Shown in pieces: positions 1 through 8,025 of a DNA stretch of 64,000 bases. The DNA comes from CAZKVJ01 sp964556225 (GTDB lineage: Bacteria > Actinomycetota > Acidimicrobiia > Acidimicrobiales > Ilumatobacteraceae), in the NCBI GenBank assembly GCA_964556225.1, contig CAZKVJ010000011.1, positions 1 through 64,000 of the forward strand, in the 5' to 3' direction. Each line of letters begins with the position of its first letter. Within the stretch, counting starts at the first letter, position 1. Under the pieces are notes generated by a model. It saw only the letters and a program-made list of their open reading frames with translations, was not told where the DNA came from and did not search any database. A program made the translations under genes and the position numbers.

Positions 1-93
1 GATGTGAACGGCTGGTTCGCGGCGGGGTTCTCGGGGATGACGCCGGTGCGGTGGGCCGACACCCGCATCGGGCTCGGGTGGTCCACGAGCTGA
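1..93 (+). CDS. C-terminal tail of an unidentified protein (partial)
   Basis: Frame 1 is open from the window edge to a TGA at 91-93 and gives the last 30 residues of a protein, ending in GLGWSTS. The residues are aromatic- and glycine-rich (NGWFAAGF, TPVRWADTR) and codon third positions are GC-rich as in the neighbours, so it looks truly coding. Too little is present to name a family. The next gene starts 43 bases downstream from its own promoter, so this gene probably ends a transcript. Confidence 0.55.
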   Translation, partial: DVNGWFAAGFSGMTPVRWADTRIGLGWSTS

Positions 94-136
94 CGGAATC
101 GCCCGTGGCGTGGCGGCCGCCCTAGCCTCCCGGCCC

Positions 137-913
137 ATGGACATCTACGGCGCAAGCGCAATCGTCACTGGTGGTGCCTCCGGCATCGGTGCCGCCTCGG
201 CCCGCCTCCTCGCCCAGCGAGGCGCCAAGGTCGTGGTCGCTGACCTCCAGGAGGACAAGGGAACCGCGCTGGCGGACGAGATCGGCGGTGCGTTCTGCAA
301 GGTCGACGTGACGAACACCGATGACATCATCAACGCGGTCGAGATGGCCAAGTCGATGGGCCCGCTGCGGGTGCTGGTCAACTCGGCCGGCATCGGCTGG
401 GCGCAGCGCACGGTGGGCAAGGACGGCACGTACGAGTCCGCCGCCAACCTCGACGCCTTCAAGAAGGTCATCGCCATCAACCTGATCGGCACCTTCGACT
501 GCATCCGCCTTGCGGCTACGGCCATGAGCCAGACCGAGCCGCTCGAGTTCGGTGAGCGCGGCGCCATCGTGAACATCGCCTCGGTGGCCGCGTTCGACGG
601 TCAGATCGGGCAAGCTGCGTACTCGGCCAGCAAGGGCGGCGTCGTCGGGCTCACCCTGCCAGTGGCCCGCGACCTGGCGGCGATCGGGGTGAGGCTGAAC
701 ACCGTCGCGCCGGGTCTCATCGACACGCCGATCTACGGCTCCGGCGAGGGGAGCGACGCCTTCAAGGCCAACCTCCAGAAGGGGGTCCTGTTCCCCCAGC
801 GGCTGGGCTTCCCGGAGGAGCTGGCGTCGGTCGTCATCGAGTGCGTCACGAACAGCTACCTGAACGCCGAGACGATCCGGGTCGACGGCGGCATCCGCAT
901 GCCACCCAAGTGA
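137..913 (+). CDS. Short-chain dehydrogenase, HSD10 / 3-hydroxyacyl-CoA dehydrogenase type II-like
   Basis: This is a classical SDR of 258 residues. It has the N-terminal cofactor motif TGGASGIG, the NSAGIG segment of the central sheet, the catalytic serine in IVNIASVAAF and the YSASK catalytic pair. The overall pattern, with a MDIYG start, a long insert after NSAG and a C-terminal IRVDGGIRM, resembles the type II 3-hydroxyacyl-CoA dehydrogenase (HSD17B10-like) branch, so NAD-dependent oxidation of a 3-hydroxyacyl-CoA in beta-oxidation is the likely role. Substrate is inferred from similarity only. An in-frame GTG at 110 would add nine residues, but TAGCCT at 123-128 followed by 8 bases to ATG 137 is a good leaderless promoter and the family begins near MDI, so 137 is preferred. 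Monocistronic. Confidence 0.85.
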   Translation: MDIYGASAIVTGGASGIGAASARLLAQRGAKVVVADLQEDKGTALADEIGGAFCKVDVTNTDDIINAVEMAKSMGPLRVLVNSAGIGWAQRTVGKDGTYESAANLDAFKKVIAINLIGTFDCIRLAATAMSQTEPLEFGERGAIVNIASVAAFDGQIGQAAYSASKGGVVGLTLPVARDLAAIGVRLNTVAPGLIDTPIYGSGEGSDAFKANLQKGVLFPQRLGFPEELASVVIECVTNSYLNAETIRVDGGIRMPPK

Positions 914-1019
914 CGACCGCCTGACCCGGGTCGATCGCCACTGCAGCGTTGCCCGGTCGCAGGCCCTCGTTCATCTCGACGCCTCATGGCCGACATGCAG
1001 GCGCCGTACGGTCCACGCC

Positions 1020-2768
1020 GTGGTCGTCGACGAGCTCTTCGAGGTCCGTCGCCACGTGCGTGCCGCGCCGGCGAGCGTGTCGGACGCCGTGCCGCCGTCG
1101 CGGGAGGCGAGCGCCCGGAACCTGGAGCACTACCTGGCCCTTCGGGCGCTGGAGCTGCGACCGCTGCAGGCCGATCTCGCCGAGCTGGGCCTGTCCTCGC
1201 TCGGACGGGCCGAGTCGAACGTGATGGCGACGATCGAGGCGACGCTTCGGGCGGCCCTGGCCCTCGAAGGGTCTGGTCCGCTGCTCGACAGCGATCTCCA
1301 GGGTGCCCCCGGCCCGGGCGAGGGACGACGGCTCCTCGAGCAGAACGCACTGACCCTGCTCGGTCCGGTCCCGGCGGGACGGCGGGCCAGGATCATGGTC
1401 ACCCTTCCGATCGAGGCGGCTGGTGACCCCGGGCTGGTGCGTGGCCTGCTCGCCGAGCAGGTCGAGCTGGTGCGCATCAACGGCGCGGCCGGGGATCCAG
1501 AGGCGCTGCTGCGCATGGTGGATCATGTGAGAGCGGCCGGGCCGGAAGTCCGAATCCTGCTCGACCTGCCCGGCCCGAAGCTGCGGACGGGCCCGATGCC
1601 GGCGCCCGCATCGGTGCTGAAGGTACGACCCGTTCGCGACGAGTGGGGTCGGGTGATCGAGCCCGGCAGGCTGCGATTCAGCGCCATCGGGCCGCCGTCG
1701 GTCGACGCGGGGCTACCGGTCGTCGTCGTCAGCGCACCGCTGCCCGTCCGCCACGACGACGCGATCGACCTCGTGGACACCCGTGGCGCGCATAGACGGC
1801 TCAGGGTGGTGGAGGTCGGTCCCGAGTGGGTCGAGGTGGCTGTGCCCCGTACCACCTATCTGGCCCCCGGCATGCTCCTGCGGCCCGTGTCCGCAGCTCC
1901 CGTCGAGGTGGCAGCCGTGCCGGTCCACGTGGGGTACATCGAGCTGACTGCCGGTGACCACGTCGTGGTCGAGGCCAACGACGACATCGCCCGCGCCGGC
2001 GAAGGTGGCTGGCGCATCGGCTGCACCCTGCCCCGAGCCCTCGATGCGCTCGAGCCGGGCCACCGGGTGCTGTTCGACGACGGCCGCATCGCCGGACGGG
2101 TCACACGGGTCGACGCTGATGGGGCCGAGGTGGTCATCACCCACCCGGTCGGGCGCCGCTCGCGCCTGCGCGGCGCCAAGGGCATCAACCTGCCGGACTC
2201 GGACGTGGCGCTCCCGGCCCTGACATGTGCCGACCTGCGCCTGCTCGACCACGTGGCCGGCGAGGTCGACCTCGTCGCGCTGTCGTTCGTGCGACACCCC
2301 GAAGACGTCGAGATGCTGCGCCGAGCGCTGGAGGACCGCCAGCTCTACCGGCTCGGCGCGGTGTTGAAGATCGAGACCCTCCAGGGGTTCCACGCTCTGC
2401 CGCAGCTGATGGCGCAGCTCATGGCGTGGCCGTCTGCCGGGGTGATGATCGCTCGGGGCGATCTCGCTGTGGAGGTCGGCTACGAGCGTCTCGCCGAGGT
2501 GCAAGAGGAGATCCTGTGGCTGTGCGAGGCAGCGCACCTGCCCGTCATCTGGGCGACCGAGGTGCTCGATCGCCTCGCCCGAACCGGGAGTCCGACCCGG
2601 GCGGAGATCAGCGACGCCGCGCTGGCCGACCGGGCAGAGTGCGTGATGCTCAACAAGGGACCGCACGTCACCGAAGCAGTGGCGACCCTGCACGACATCC
2701 TCGGCCGGATGCACGGGCACATGGCGAAGAAGCAGTCCTTGCTACGTCGCCTCGGCGCCTGGGCCTGA
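1020..2768 (+). CDS. Pyruvate kinase-like protein with N-terminal extension and no C-terminal domain
   Basis: This 582-residue protein carries the pyruvate kinase barrel in recognisable but divergent form. It has an ARIMVTLP strand-1 region, RINGA where the family has RxNxSHG, LDLPGPKLRTG, ALSFVRHPEDV, the catalytic lysine in LKIET (about residue 450), IARGDLAVE (metal and substrate loop) and a PTRAEISDAA segment followed by VMLNKGP, where ordinary enzymes have VMLSGET. About 110 residues precede the barrel and are helical and Arg/Leu-rich. The protein ends soon after the barrel, so the usual allosteric C-terminal domain is missing. Phosphoenolpyruvate-to-pyruvate chemistry is plausible because the key lysine and the metal-site loop are kept, but a variant substrate is possible. 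TACGGT at 1007-1012 lies 7 bases before the GTG start, supporting leaderless initiation. The gene ends at a convergent hairpin. Confidence 0.75.
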   Translation: MVVDELFEVRRHVRAAPASVSDAVPPSREASARNLEHYLALRALELRPLQADLAELGLSSLGRAESNVMATIEATLRAALALEGSGPLLDSDLQGAPGPGEGRRLLEQNALTLLGPVPAGRRARIMVTLPIEAAGDPGLVRGLLAEQVELVRINGAAGDPEALLRMVDHVRAAGPEVRILLDLPGPKLRTGPMPAPASVLKVRPVRDEWGRVIEPGRLRFSAIGPPSVDAGLPVVVVSAPLPVRHDDAIDLVDTRGAHRRLRVVEVGPEWVEVAVPRTTYLAPGMLLRPVSAAPVEVAAVPVHVGYIELTAGDHVVVEANDDIARAGEGGWRIGCTLPRALDALEPGHRVLFDDGRIAGRVTRVDADGAEVVITHPVGRRSRLRGAKGINLPDSDVALPALTCADLRLLDHVAGEVDLVALSFVRHPEDVEMLRRALEDRQLYRLGAVLKIETLQGFHALPQLMAQLMAWPSAGVMIARGDLAVEVGYERLAEVQEEILWLCEAAHLPVIWATEVLDRLARTGSPTRAEISDAALADRAECVMLNKGPHVTEAVATLHDILGRMHGHMAKKQSLLRRLGAWA

Positions 2769-2780
2769 CTAACCCTGCGA

Positions 2781-2820
2781 TTGTTCGAAATGCACACATA
2801 TTTGCTGCCAAGTCGAACAA
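2781..2820. terminator. Convergent intergenic palindrome, TTGTTCGA/TCGAACAA arms
   Basis: Inverted arms of 8 bases (2781-2788 and 2813-2820) enclose an imperfectly paired centre. The element fills the 62-base gap between the ends of the kinase-like gene and argJ, which face each other, so a bidirectional terminator is the natural reading. A close relative lies at 52191-52236, also between convergent gene ends and also continuing into ACGCGG. Confidence 0.5.
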
Positions 2821-2830
2821 ACGCGGAGGG

Positions 2831-4012
2831 TCAGGTGGTGTAGTCGGCGTTGATGCGGACGTAGCCGTCGGTCAGGTCGCAGCCCCACACCGTGGCGTCG
2901 GCCGTGCCGGTGGCCAGGCTGACGTGGATCCGCACCTCGTCGCCCGCCATGTAGCGGGCGAGCGCCTCGAGCCCCGCCTCGTCGACCTGGCGGGGGTAGA
3001 CCTCCTGGTCGCCGAACCGGATGACGACCCGCTCCTGGTCGATGTCGGTGTCGCCGCTGCACTTGCCGACCGCCATCGCCACTCGCCCCCAGTTGGGGTC
3101 GGCGCCGTGCACGGCGGTCTTCACCAGCGGCGAGTTCACGATGGCCTTGGCGACCCGCTTGGCCTGCGCCCGGTCGCGAGCCTGGTCGACGTGCACCTCG
3201 ATGAGCGTCTCGGCGCCCTCGCCGTCACGCGCGATCTGGCGGGTGAGCGACCCCAGCACCTCGTCGAGCGCCGCCTCGAGGGCGGCCGTGCCGACCGGGC
3301 CCGCAGTGCCGCTCGCCAGGACGATCGCCGTGTCGCTGGTTGACGTGTCGGTGTCGATGGAGACGCAGTTGAGCGTGCGGTCGATCACCCGGCGGAACAC
3401 GGTGTCCAGCTCGGCCGGCGCGACCGCGGCGTCGGTGAACACCAGCGCGATCAGCGTCGCCATGTCCGGCTCGATCATCCCGACGCCCTTGGCGACCCCC
3501 ACCACCGTGGCCGGGCCGTCGCCGATCCGTGCCGACGCCAGCTTCGGCACGGTGTCGGTGGTCATGATCCCGCGGGCCACGGCGAGGGCGTCGCCGCCCT
3601 CGAACGGCCACCGCAGCGCGGCCAGCCCGGCGCGGACCCGCTCCATCGGGTAGCGCCGCCCGATGACCCCGGTGGAGGCGACGAGCACCTCCTCGGGCGT
3701 CGCCCCGATCGCCGCCGCCACCCCGGCGGCCAGCTCCTCGGCGTCGAGACGACCCTGCGCGCCCGTTGCCACGTTGGCGTTCTTGGACACCACGACCACC
3801 GCGCGCGCCCGCCCGCCCGCCACGTGCTCACGGCTCAGGGTGACGCTGGGACCGGCGAAGCGGCTCTGGGTGAAGACCCCCGCCGCGCTGCACGGCGCCT
3901 CGGCGGCGACGACGGTGAAGTCATCGGTGCCGTCCTTGATGCCCACGTTGGCGACGTGGCAGCCGAACCCCGAGGGGAGCGGGACCGACGTGGGCGCCGG
4001 TTGCCCGCTCAC
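2831..4012 (-). CDS. argJ: Bifunctional glutamate N-acetyltransferase/ornithine acetyltransferase ArgJ
   Basis: This protein of 393 residues is the size expected for ArgJ, which transfers the acetyl group from N-acetylornithine to glutamate and so recycles it in arginine biosynthesis. Family landmarks are present: VASTGVIG near residue 115, the self-cleavage segment KGVGMIEPDMATLI with the nucleophile threonine at about 186, SIDTDTSTSDT, and GADPNWGR. ArgJ is made as one chain and splits before that threonine into two subunits. The start is GTG at 4012, which overlaps the marR stop in GTGA, so the two genes are translationally coupled and share the marR promoter. It is not in an arginine operon here; none of argB, argC or argD is adjacent. 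Whether it is bifunctional or only mono-functional cannot be told from sequence by eye. Confidence 0.92.
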   Translation of the reverse strand: MSGQPAPTSVPLPSGFGCHVANVGIKDGTDDFTVVAAEAPCSAAGVFTQSRFAGPSVTLSREHVAGGRARAVVVVSKNANVATGAQGRLDAEELAAGVAAAIGATPEEVLVASTGVIGRRYPMERVRAGLAALRWPFEGGDALAVARGIMTTDTVPKLASARIGDGPATVVGVAKGVGMIEPDMATLIALVFTDAAVAPAELDTVFRRVIDRTLNCVSIDTDTSTSDTAIVLASGTAGPVGTAALEAALDEVLGSLTRQIARDGEGAETLIEVHVDQARDRAQAKRVAKAIVNSPLVKTAVHGADPNWGRVAMAVGKCSGDTDIDQERVVIRFGDQEVYPRQVDEAGLEALARYMAGDEVRIHVSLATGTADATVWGCDLTDGYVRINADYTT

Positions 4013-4470
4013 CGCCGCTCCTCGCGGAGGGTGCGCTCGATGGTGGTGAACAGGTCGGCCATGGCCTCGACCTGGTGGCGGTCGAGGTGGTCGAAGAGGT
4101 GGCGCCGCACGCTCTCGACGTGATCGGGGGCGGCGGCCTCCAGGCGGGTCATGCCGCGGTCGGTGAGCACGGCCAGCATCACGCGACGGTCGTCCACGGC
4201 CGGCTCACGCCGGACCAGGTCGGCGCGCACCAGCCCGTCGAGGCGGCGCGTGAGCCCGCTCGGCGACAGCCGCAGCCGGTCGGCGAGGTCGCACATCCGC
4301 ATCCGGTGCTCAGGTGCCTCCGAGAGGAACACCAGCACCTGGTAGTCGCCGGCCGAGAGCCCGTGGGGAGCCAGGTCGGCCTCGATGGCGGCGGCGAGGT
4401 CGCCGATGGTCTCGACGTAGCGCCGCCACGCCGTCATCTCGGTCTCGTCGAGCCAGCGGGGTTCGCCCAC
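4009..4470 (-). CDS. MarR-family transcriptional regulator
   Basis: This 153-residue protein has the MarR layout: an N-terminal dimerisation helix, then a winged helix with LADRLRLSPSGLTRRLDGLVRADLVRR as recognition region (about residues 60-87), the DDRRVMLAVLTDRG wing, and C-terminal helices for dimerisation. Such proteins are usually ligand-sensing repressors of their own operon. It is the first gene of a two-gene unit with argJ. TAGGCT (complement of 4479-4484) ends 8 bases before the GTG start, so the mRNA is probably leaderless. A perfect TTGCGCGCGCAA palindrome lies where the -35 element should be, suggesting autorepression. The effector is unknown; a link to arginine is suggested only by the neighbour. 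Confidence 0.9.
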   Translation of the reverse strand: MGEPRWLDETEMTAWRRYVETIGDLAAAIEADLAPHGLSAGDYQVLVFLSEAPEHRMRMCDLADRLRLSPSGLTRRLDGLVRADLVRREPAVDDRRVMLAVLTDRGMTRLEAAAPDHVESVRRHLFDHLDRHQVEAMADLFTTIERTLREERR

Positions 4471-4502
4471 GCCGGCGCAGCCTAGAGCATCGCCCTATGA
4501 TG

Positions 4503-4514
4503 TTGCGCGCGCAA
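4503..4514. promoter_or_regulatory. Candidate MarR operator, TTGCGCGCGCAA
   Basis: A perfect 12-base palindrome with TTGC/GCAA ends, the half-site pattern common for MarR proteins. It spans the expected -35 position (about 17 bases upstream of the TAGGCT box at 4479-4484) of the marR-argJ promoter. Binding here would block that promoter. Inference from position and symmetry only. Confidence 0.45.
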
Positions 4515-4626
4515 GGATCACCTGGGCGCGGGGCCAGCGACCTACCTAGGTGGCGTTGGGGTCCGTCGGGCCGAAATACGTCGACCTCCCGATGTGGGAA
4601 TCGGCGCCAGAGCGCATCATGCAGAC

Positions 4627-4758
4627 ATGATGACGTTCCACCCCACACAGATCGACGTGGCCATCGAGCGCCACCAGGTGCGGGTGTCCGGCTCGACCCG
4701 ACCCCGCCGGCTGTTCAGCCGCCGGAACCACCGGGATCGCGCCGATGAGCGTCGCTAG
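4627..4758 (+). CDS. Possible 43-residue basic protein upstream of the LuxR regulator
   Basis: ATG 4627 opens 43 codons to TAG 4756-4758. Nearly all third positions are G or C, as in the real genes here, while the region between 4515 and 4626 lacks such bias. The product starts MMTFHPTQID and ends in an Arg-rich tail (RPRRLFSRRNHRDR), resembling a small nucleic-acid- or membrane-binding peptide; no family is recognised. No Shine-Dalgarno is visible; the start sits in a CATCATG/CATGATG inverted repeat (4615-4632). Its stop codon TAG forms the first three bases of the TAGTCT box of the next gene. It could be chance coding-like sequence. Confidence 0.4.
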   Translation: MMTFHPTQIDVAIERHQVRVSGSTRPRRLFSRRNHRDRADERR

Positions 4759-4768
4759 TCTGCGCGTC

Positions 4769-7519
4769 GTGCCCGGTGGCCGCGTGGGGATGAGCCCGAT
4801 CATGGTCGGGCGCGCCGGTGCCCTTGACAGCCTCCGGGCCACGGCCGAGGCCGCCGGCGTCGGTGCTGGCGACCTTCCCTCCGTGGCCTTGGTGGCCGGC
4901 GAGCCCGGCATCGGCAAGACGCGGCTGCTGCGCGAGCTCGTCGACGGGCTCGGCCCGGACATCATGGTCCTCGCGGGCGGGGCTCATCCGGGTGGGATCG
5001 AGCGGCCGTTCTCCACCGTCGAGTCCGTGCTCCCCGCCGCGCTGGTCGGTGAGCGCCCGGACATCGTCGACGGCTGGGTCGAGCGGCTCGTCGCCGCGGT
5101 GAACGACCGCCACTGCGTCATCGTCGTCGAGGACCTCCACTGGGCCGACAGTCAGAGCGTCGCGGTGATCGACCGCCTCACCCAGCTGCCACTGCCGCGA
5201 CTCGTGCTCATCGGCAGCTACCGGCCCGAGGACCTCAGCCGGCGCCTCCCCGGCGGCGAGCTGCTGGCCAGGCTCGAACGCCGCCACGCCGTCGAACAGG
5301 TCAGCCTCGGTCCGCTCGACCGTGGAGAGGTCGGCACGCTGCTGGCGGCGATGTTCGACCACCCACCGACGTCGGCGGTCATCGAGGCGATCTACCAGCG
5401 CAGCGGCGGCAACCCCTTCGTCATCGAGGAGCTGGTCGGCTGCTGCGGCGCCGAGGACCCGCGCGAGCTCGCCACCATGTCGCTGCCCTGGTCCCTGGAG
5501 GAGGCCGTGCGCGACCGCCTCGAGGGGCTCGGCCCGCTCGAGCGCACGGTCGTCGACGCGGCCGCCGTGGCGGGCGGTGACGGGTCCTTCGACGTCCTCG
5601 CCGCCGTCGCCGACATCCACGAGGACGAGCTCATCAGCGTGCTGCGCACCCTCGTCGGGCGGGGGCTGCTCGTGGAGCCCGAGCCGGACCGCTTCGAGTT
5701 CCGCCACGCGCTGGTGCGCGACGCCGTGGCCGGCCAGCTCCTGGGGCGCGAGCGCCGCCGGCTGCACCAGCGAGCCCTCGACGCACTCGAGCGGCTGGCG
5801 CCCGAGGCGCTCGTCGGTCGGGCCCGCCACGCGGCCGGGGCCGGCAACCTCGACGAGTTCGTGGCCCTGGCCCGTCGAGCCGCCCGCGACGAGCTGAGCC
5901 GGGGTTCGAGCTTCCTCGCGCTGCGGGTCGCCGACGAGGCGCTGATGGAGGAGCCCACCGACGCCGAGCTGCTCGGCGTGGCCACCGAGGCGGCGTGGCT
6001 GGTCGGCCTCGACGACGAGGCGCTCGGCTACGCCGACCGCTGGCGCCACGCCAGCAGCGACGACGACCCGGATGCTCAGGTCGAGGCCCTCCGCTGGCGG
6101 GTCCGGCTGCTCTACGAGGTGGGCAACGACGCCGAGCTGGACGTGGAGCTGGGCCGGCTGCGCGCCCTCGCCGACCAGCTGGAGCAGGCTGGCGCCGGCC
6201 ACGAGCGCGCCGCCGCTAGGGCCGCAGTGGCCGTGGCGCAGACGGACATGCTCGAGGGTCGCACCGCCGAAGCGGTCGCCTGGGCCGACCGGGCCGAGCG
6301 TCTGGCGGAGCGCGCCGGCGACGTCGCCGTGCGGCTGCAGGCCGGGGTCGAACGGGCGAGCGCCCTGGTGCCCGAACACGCCGACGAGGTCAGCGCCGAG
6401 CTGCTCGACCTGGTGGCCGAGGCCGAGAACGCCGGCTGCTGGCTGGTGGCGGCGCGGGGCCTGAACAACCTGTTCGGGCACGTCCCGGTGTACACCGCCG
6501 AGGGTCGGGTGCTGCTGGATCGCTGGCTGCTGGACGCCCGGCGGGCCGGGTTCGATGCCATGTCGATCGGCTGGACGGCGCTGCGAGAGGTGGAGCAGGC
6601 GCTCGGCGAGGCCGACCAGGGCGCAACTCGGCGGGCGCTGCAGCGCGTGTCCGAGTGGGTGCGCGGCCACCCGCGCTACCAGGGCTGGATGTGGTCGCTC
6701 GAGCTGGAGCTGGCCACCGAGGAGGGCCGAACCGCCGACGCCCGGGTGCTGCTGGAGCGGGTCGCCACCTTCGAGCGGTCCAAGCGGTCGACGCACGACT
6801 CGTGCCGGTACGGGCTCGCCGTCGCCATGCTCGACCACGACGCCGCCGAGGCCCGGCGTCTGCTCGCCGAGCGGGTCGCCGTGGCCCTCCCCGTGACGAC
6901 CTCGGCGGCGATCGACGGCATCGCCGCCTTGCTCTACGCCCATGAGGCCGGCGTCGGCGACGACGAGGTGCGCGCCGTGGTGCTGCCCTGGTTCGAGCCG
7001 CACCCCCGCGGCAGCGAGCTGCGTGCCGCCGGGGTCGCGCTGCTCGACGTGCACGGCGAACATCCGTCGGCAGCCGCCGACACGCTGGCCGAGATGATCG
7101 AGCGCTGGGACGGCACCGTGCCTCGCTACTGGCTGGCGACGCTGCGAACCGAGCTGGCGCAGGCTCGCTTCGCCAGCGGCGATCGCGCCGGGGCGCTCGA
7201 CGAGATCGATGCCGCGCTCGCCGAACTCGCCAGCTGGCCGGGCTGGCGGCGTGACCGTGCGAGCTCGCTGCGGCGGCGCTTCGAGGGCCGCGGCGCGCCG
7301 GCGCCGGACGGGGAGCTCACGGCGCGTGAGCGCGAGGTGGCGGTGCTGCTCGCGGAGGGGCTGACGAACTCCGAGCTGGCCGCCCGGCTCTACATCTCAC
7401 CGAAGACGGCAGCCGTGCACGTGTCGAACATCCTGATGAAGCTGCAGATGTCGTCTCGGGCCGAGGTGGCGGCATGGGCGGTGCGCTCCGGGCTGGCCGG
7501 GCAGTCCGTGCCGGCGTGA
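4769..7519 (+). CDS. Large LuxR-family ATP-binding transcriptional regulator (LAL type)
   Basis: A 916-residue STAND-type regulator. An N-terminal ATPase has Walker A GEPGIGKT (residues about 44-51) and Walker B VIVVEDLHWAD, followed by an arginine-finger/winged-helix region and a long helical TPR-like sensor domain (roughly residues 330-830). The C-terminus is a LuxR/GerE helix-turn-helix (about 850-905) with LTAREREV, the NSELAARLYISPKTAAVHV recognition region and a final dimer helix. Such proteins activate genes after ligand binding and ATP-dependent assembly. Start choice: TAGTCT at 4756-4761 ends 7 bases before GTG 4769, so this start is preferred over the ATG at 4745, which lies upstream of the promoter box. 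No obvious target gene is adjacent. The gene ends one base before the convergent SRPBCC gene. Confidence 0.9.
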   Translation: MPGGRVGMSPIMVGRAGALDSLRATAEAAGVGAGDLPSVALVAGEPGIGKTRLLRELVDGLGPDIMVLAGGAHPGGIERPFSTVESVLPAALVGERPDIVDGWVERLVAAVNDRHCVIVVEDLHWADSQSVAVIDRLTQLPLPRLVLIGSYRPEDLSRRLPGGELLARLERRHAVEQVSLGPLDRGEVGTLLAAMFDHPPTSAVIEAIYQRSGGNPFVIEELVGCCGAEDPRELATMSLPWSLEEAVRDRLEGLGPLERTVVDAAAVAGGDGSFDVLAAVADIHEDELISVLRTLVGRGLLVEPEPDRFEFRHALVRDAVAGQLLGRERRRLHQRALDALERLAPEALVGRARHAAGAGNLDEFVALARRAARDELSRGSSFLALRVADEALMEEPTDAELLGVATEAAWLVGLDDEALGYADRWRHASSDDDPDAQVEALRWRVRLLYEVGNDAELDVELGRLRALADQLEQAGAGHERAAARAAVAVAQTDMLEGRTAEAVAWADRAERLAERAGDVAVRLQAGVERASALVPEHADEVSAELLDLVAEAENAGCWLVAARGLNNLFGHVPVYTAEGRVLLDRWLLDARRAGFDAMSIGWTALREVEQALGEADQGATRRALQRVSEWVRGHPRYQGWMWSLELELATEEGRTADARVLLERVATFERSKRSTHDSCRYGLAVAMLDHDAAEARRLLAERVAVALPVTTSAAIDGIAALLYAHEAGVGDDEVRAVVLPWFEPHPRGSELRAAGVALLDVHGEHPSAAADTLAEMIERWDGTVPRYWLATLRTELAQARFASGDRAGALDEIDAALAELASWPGWRRDRASSLRRRFEGRGAPAPDGELTAREREVAVLLAEGLTNSELAARLYISPKTAAVHVSNILMKLQMSSRAEVAAWAVRSGLAGQSVPA

Positions 7520-7520
7520 T

Positions 7521-7997
7521 TCAGGCGAAGTGAGCGGCCAGCCGGTCGAGCGTGGCCTCCATGCTGCGCCGGTTGCGCCCCACGGCCCGCACGAGCTGCA
7601 GCATCCAGGGCGCCTTGCTGGCGCCCCACTCGAACTCCTCGGTGACGAGCGTGCCCGCGACCACGGTGCCGTCGTCCGTCTCGACGTCGGTCGGTTCGAG
7701 CACGTAGCGCCAGATGTGCCCACCGAAGTGGCGCCAGGCGATGCGACGGTCGACGTCGAACTCCACGACCTCGTTCGAGATGTGGTACGGCATGCCGATG
7801 CGCATGCTCATGCCGAAGCGCGAGCCCAGCGTGAGCCGCTCCGGTGCTGAGTCCAGCGCACCCTTCACCGAACCCGACCCATCGATGACCGAGTGCATGC
7901 GGGGGTCGGCGAGGAGGTCGAAGATCTGGGTGGGGGTGGCGGCGACCTTGCGCTGCACCCGTTCGATCCGCCGATCGCCGCCCTCGTGCTCGCTCAC
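7521..7997 (-). CDS. SRPBCC-family (START/Bet v1-like) protein
   Basis: This 158-residue protein fits the polyketide-cyclase/dehydrase SRPBCC fold: an N-terminal RVQRKVAATPTQIFDLLADPRMHSVIDG segment (split here: IFDLLADP is the hallmark), a glycine-rich GSRFGMSMRIG strand, FDVDRRIAWRHFG, and a C-terminal long helix. These proteins form a hydrophobic pocket for lipids or polyketides or act in cell-surface stress response; no specific ligand can be named. The GTG start at 7997 has a perfect AGGAGG 5 bases upstream, one of the few strong ribosome sites in the window, and this rules out longer in-frame starts. It is the last gene of a three-gene minus-strand operon with the FAD oxidoreductase and the SDR-like protein. 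Confidence 0.8.
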   Translation of the reverse strand: MSEHEGGDRRIERVQRKVAATPTQIFDLLADPRMHSVIDGSGSVKGALDSAPERLTLGSRFGMSMRIGMPYHISNEVVEFDVDRRIAWRHFGGHIWRYVLEPTDVETDDGTVVAGTLVTEEFEWGASKAPWMLQLVRAVGRNRRSMEATLDRLAAHFA

Positions 7998-8025
7998 CGA
8001 ACGCCTCCTGCCCGGGACATCGCCC

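Noticed and set aside
2781..2820. A tRNA-like or attachment site because of the GTTCGA sequence
   Set aside because: No acceptor stem or cloverleaf can be formed; the sequence is a simple palindrome between convergent genes, and no integrase is near.
4745..4769. ATG 4745 as start of the LuxR-family regulator
   Set aside because: It lies upstream of the TAGTCT box that would drive the gene, and would add only an unconserved eight-residue leader.
4715..7063. A 782-residue minus-strand frame opposite the LuxR regulator
   Set aside because: Antisense shadow of a strongly supported gene with Walker and helix-turn-helix motifs; no motifs of its own.
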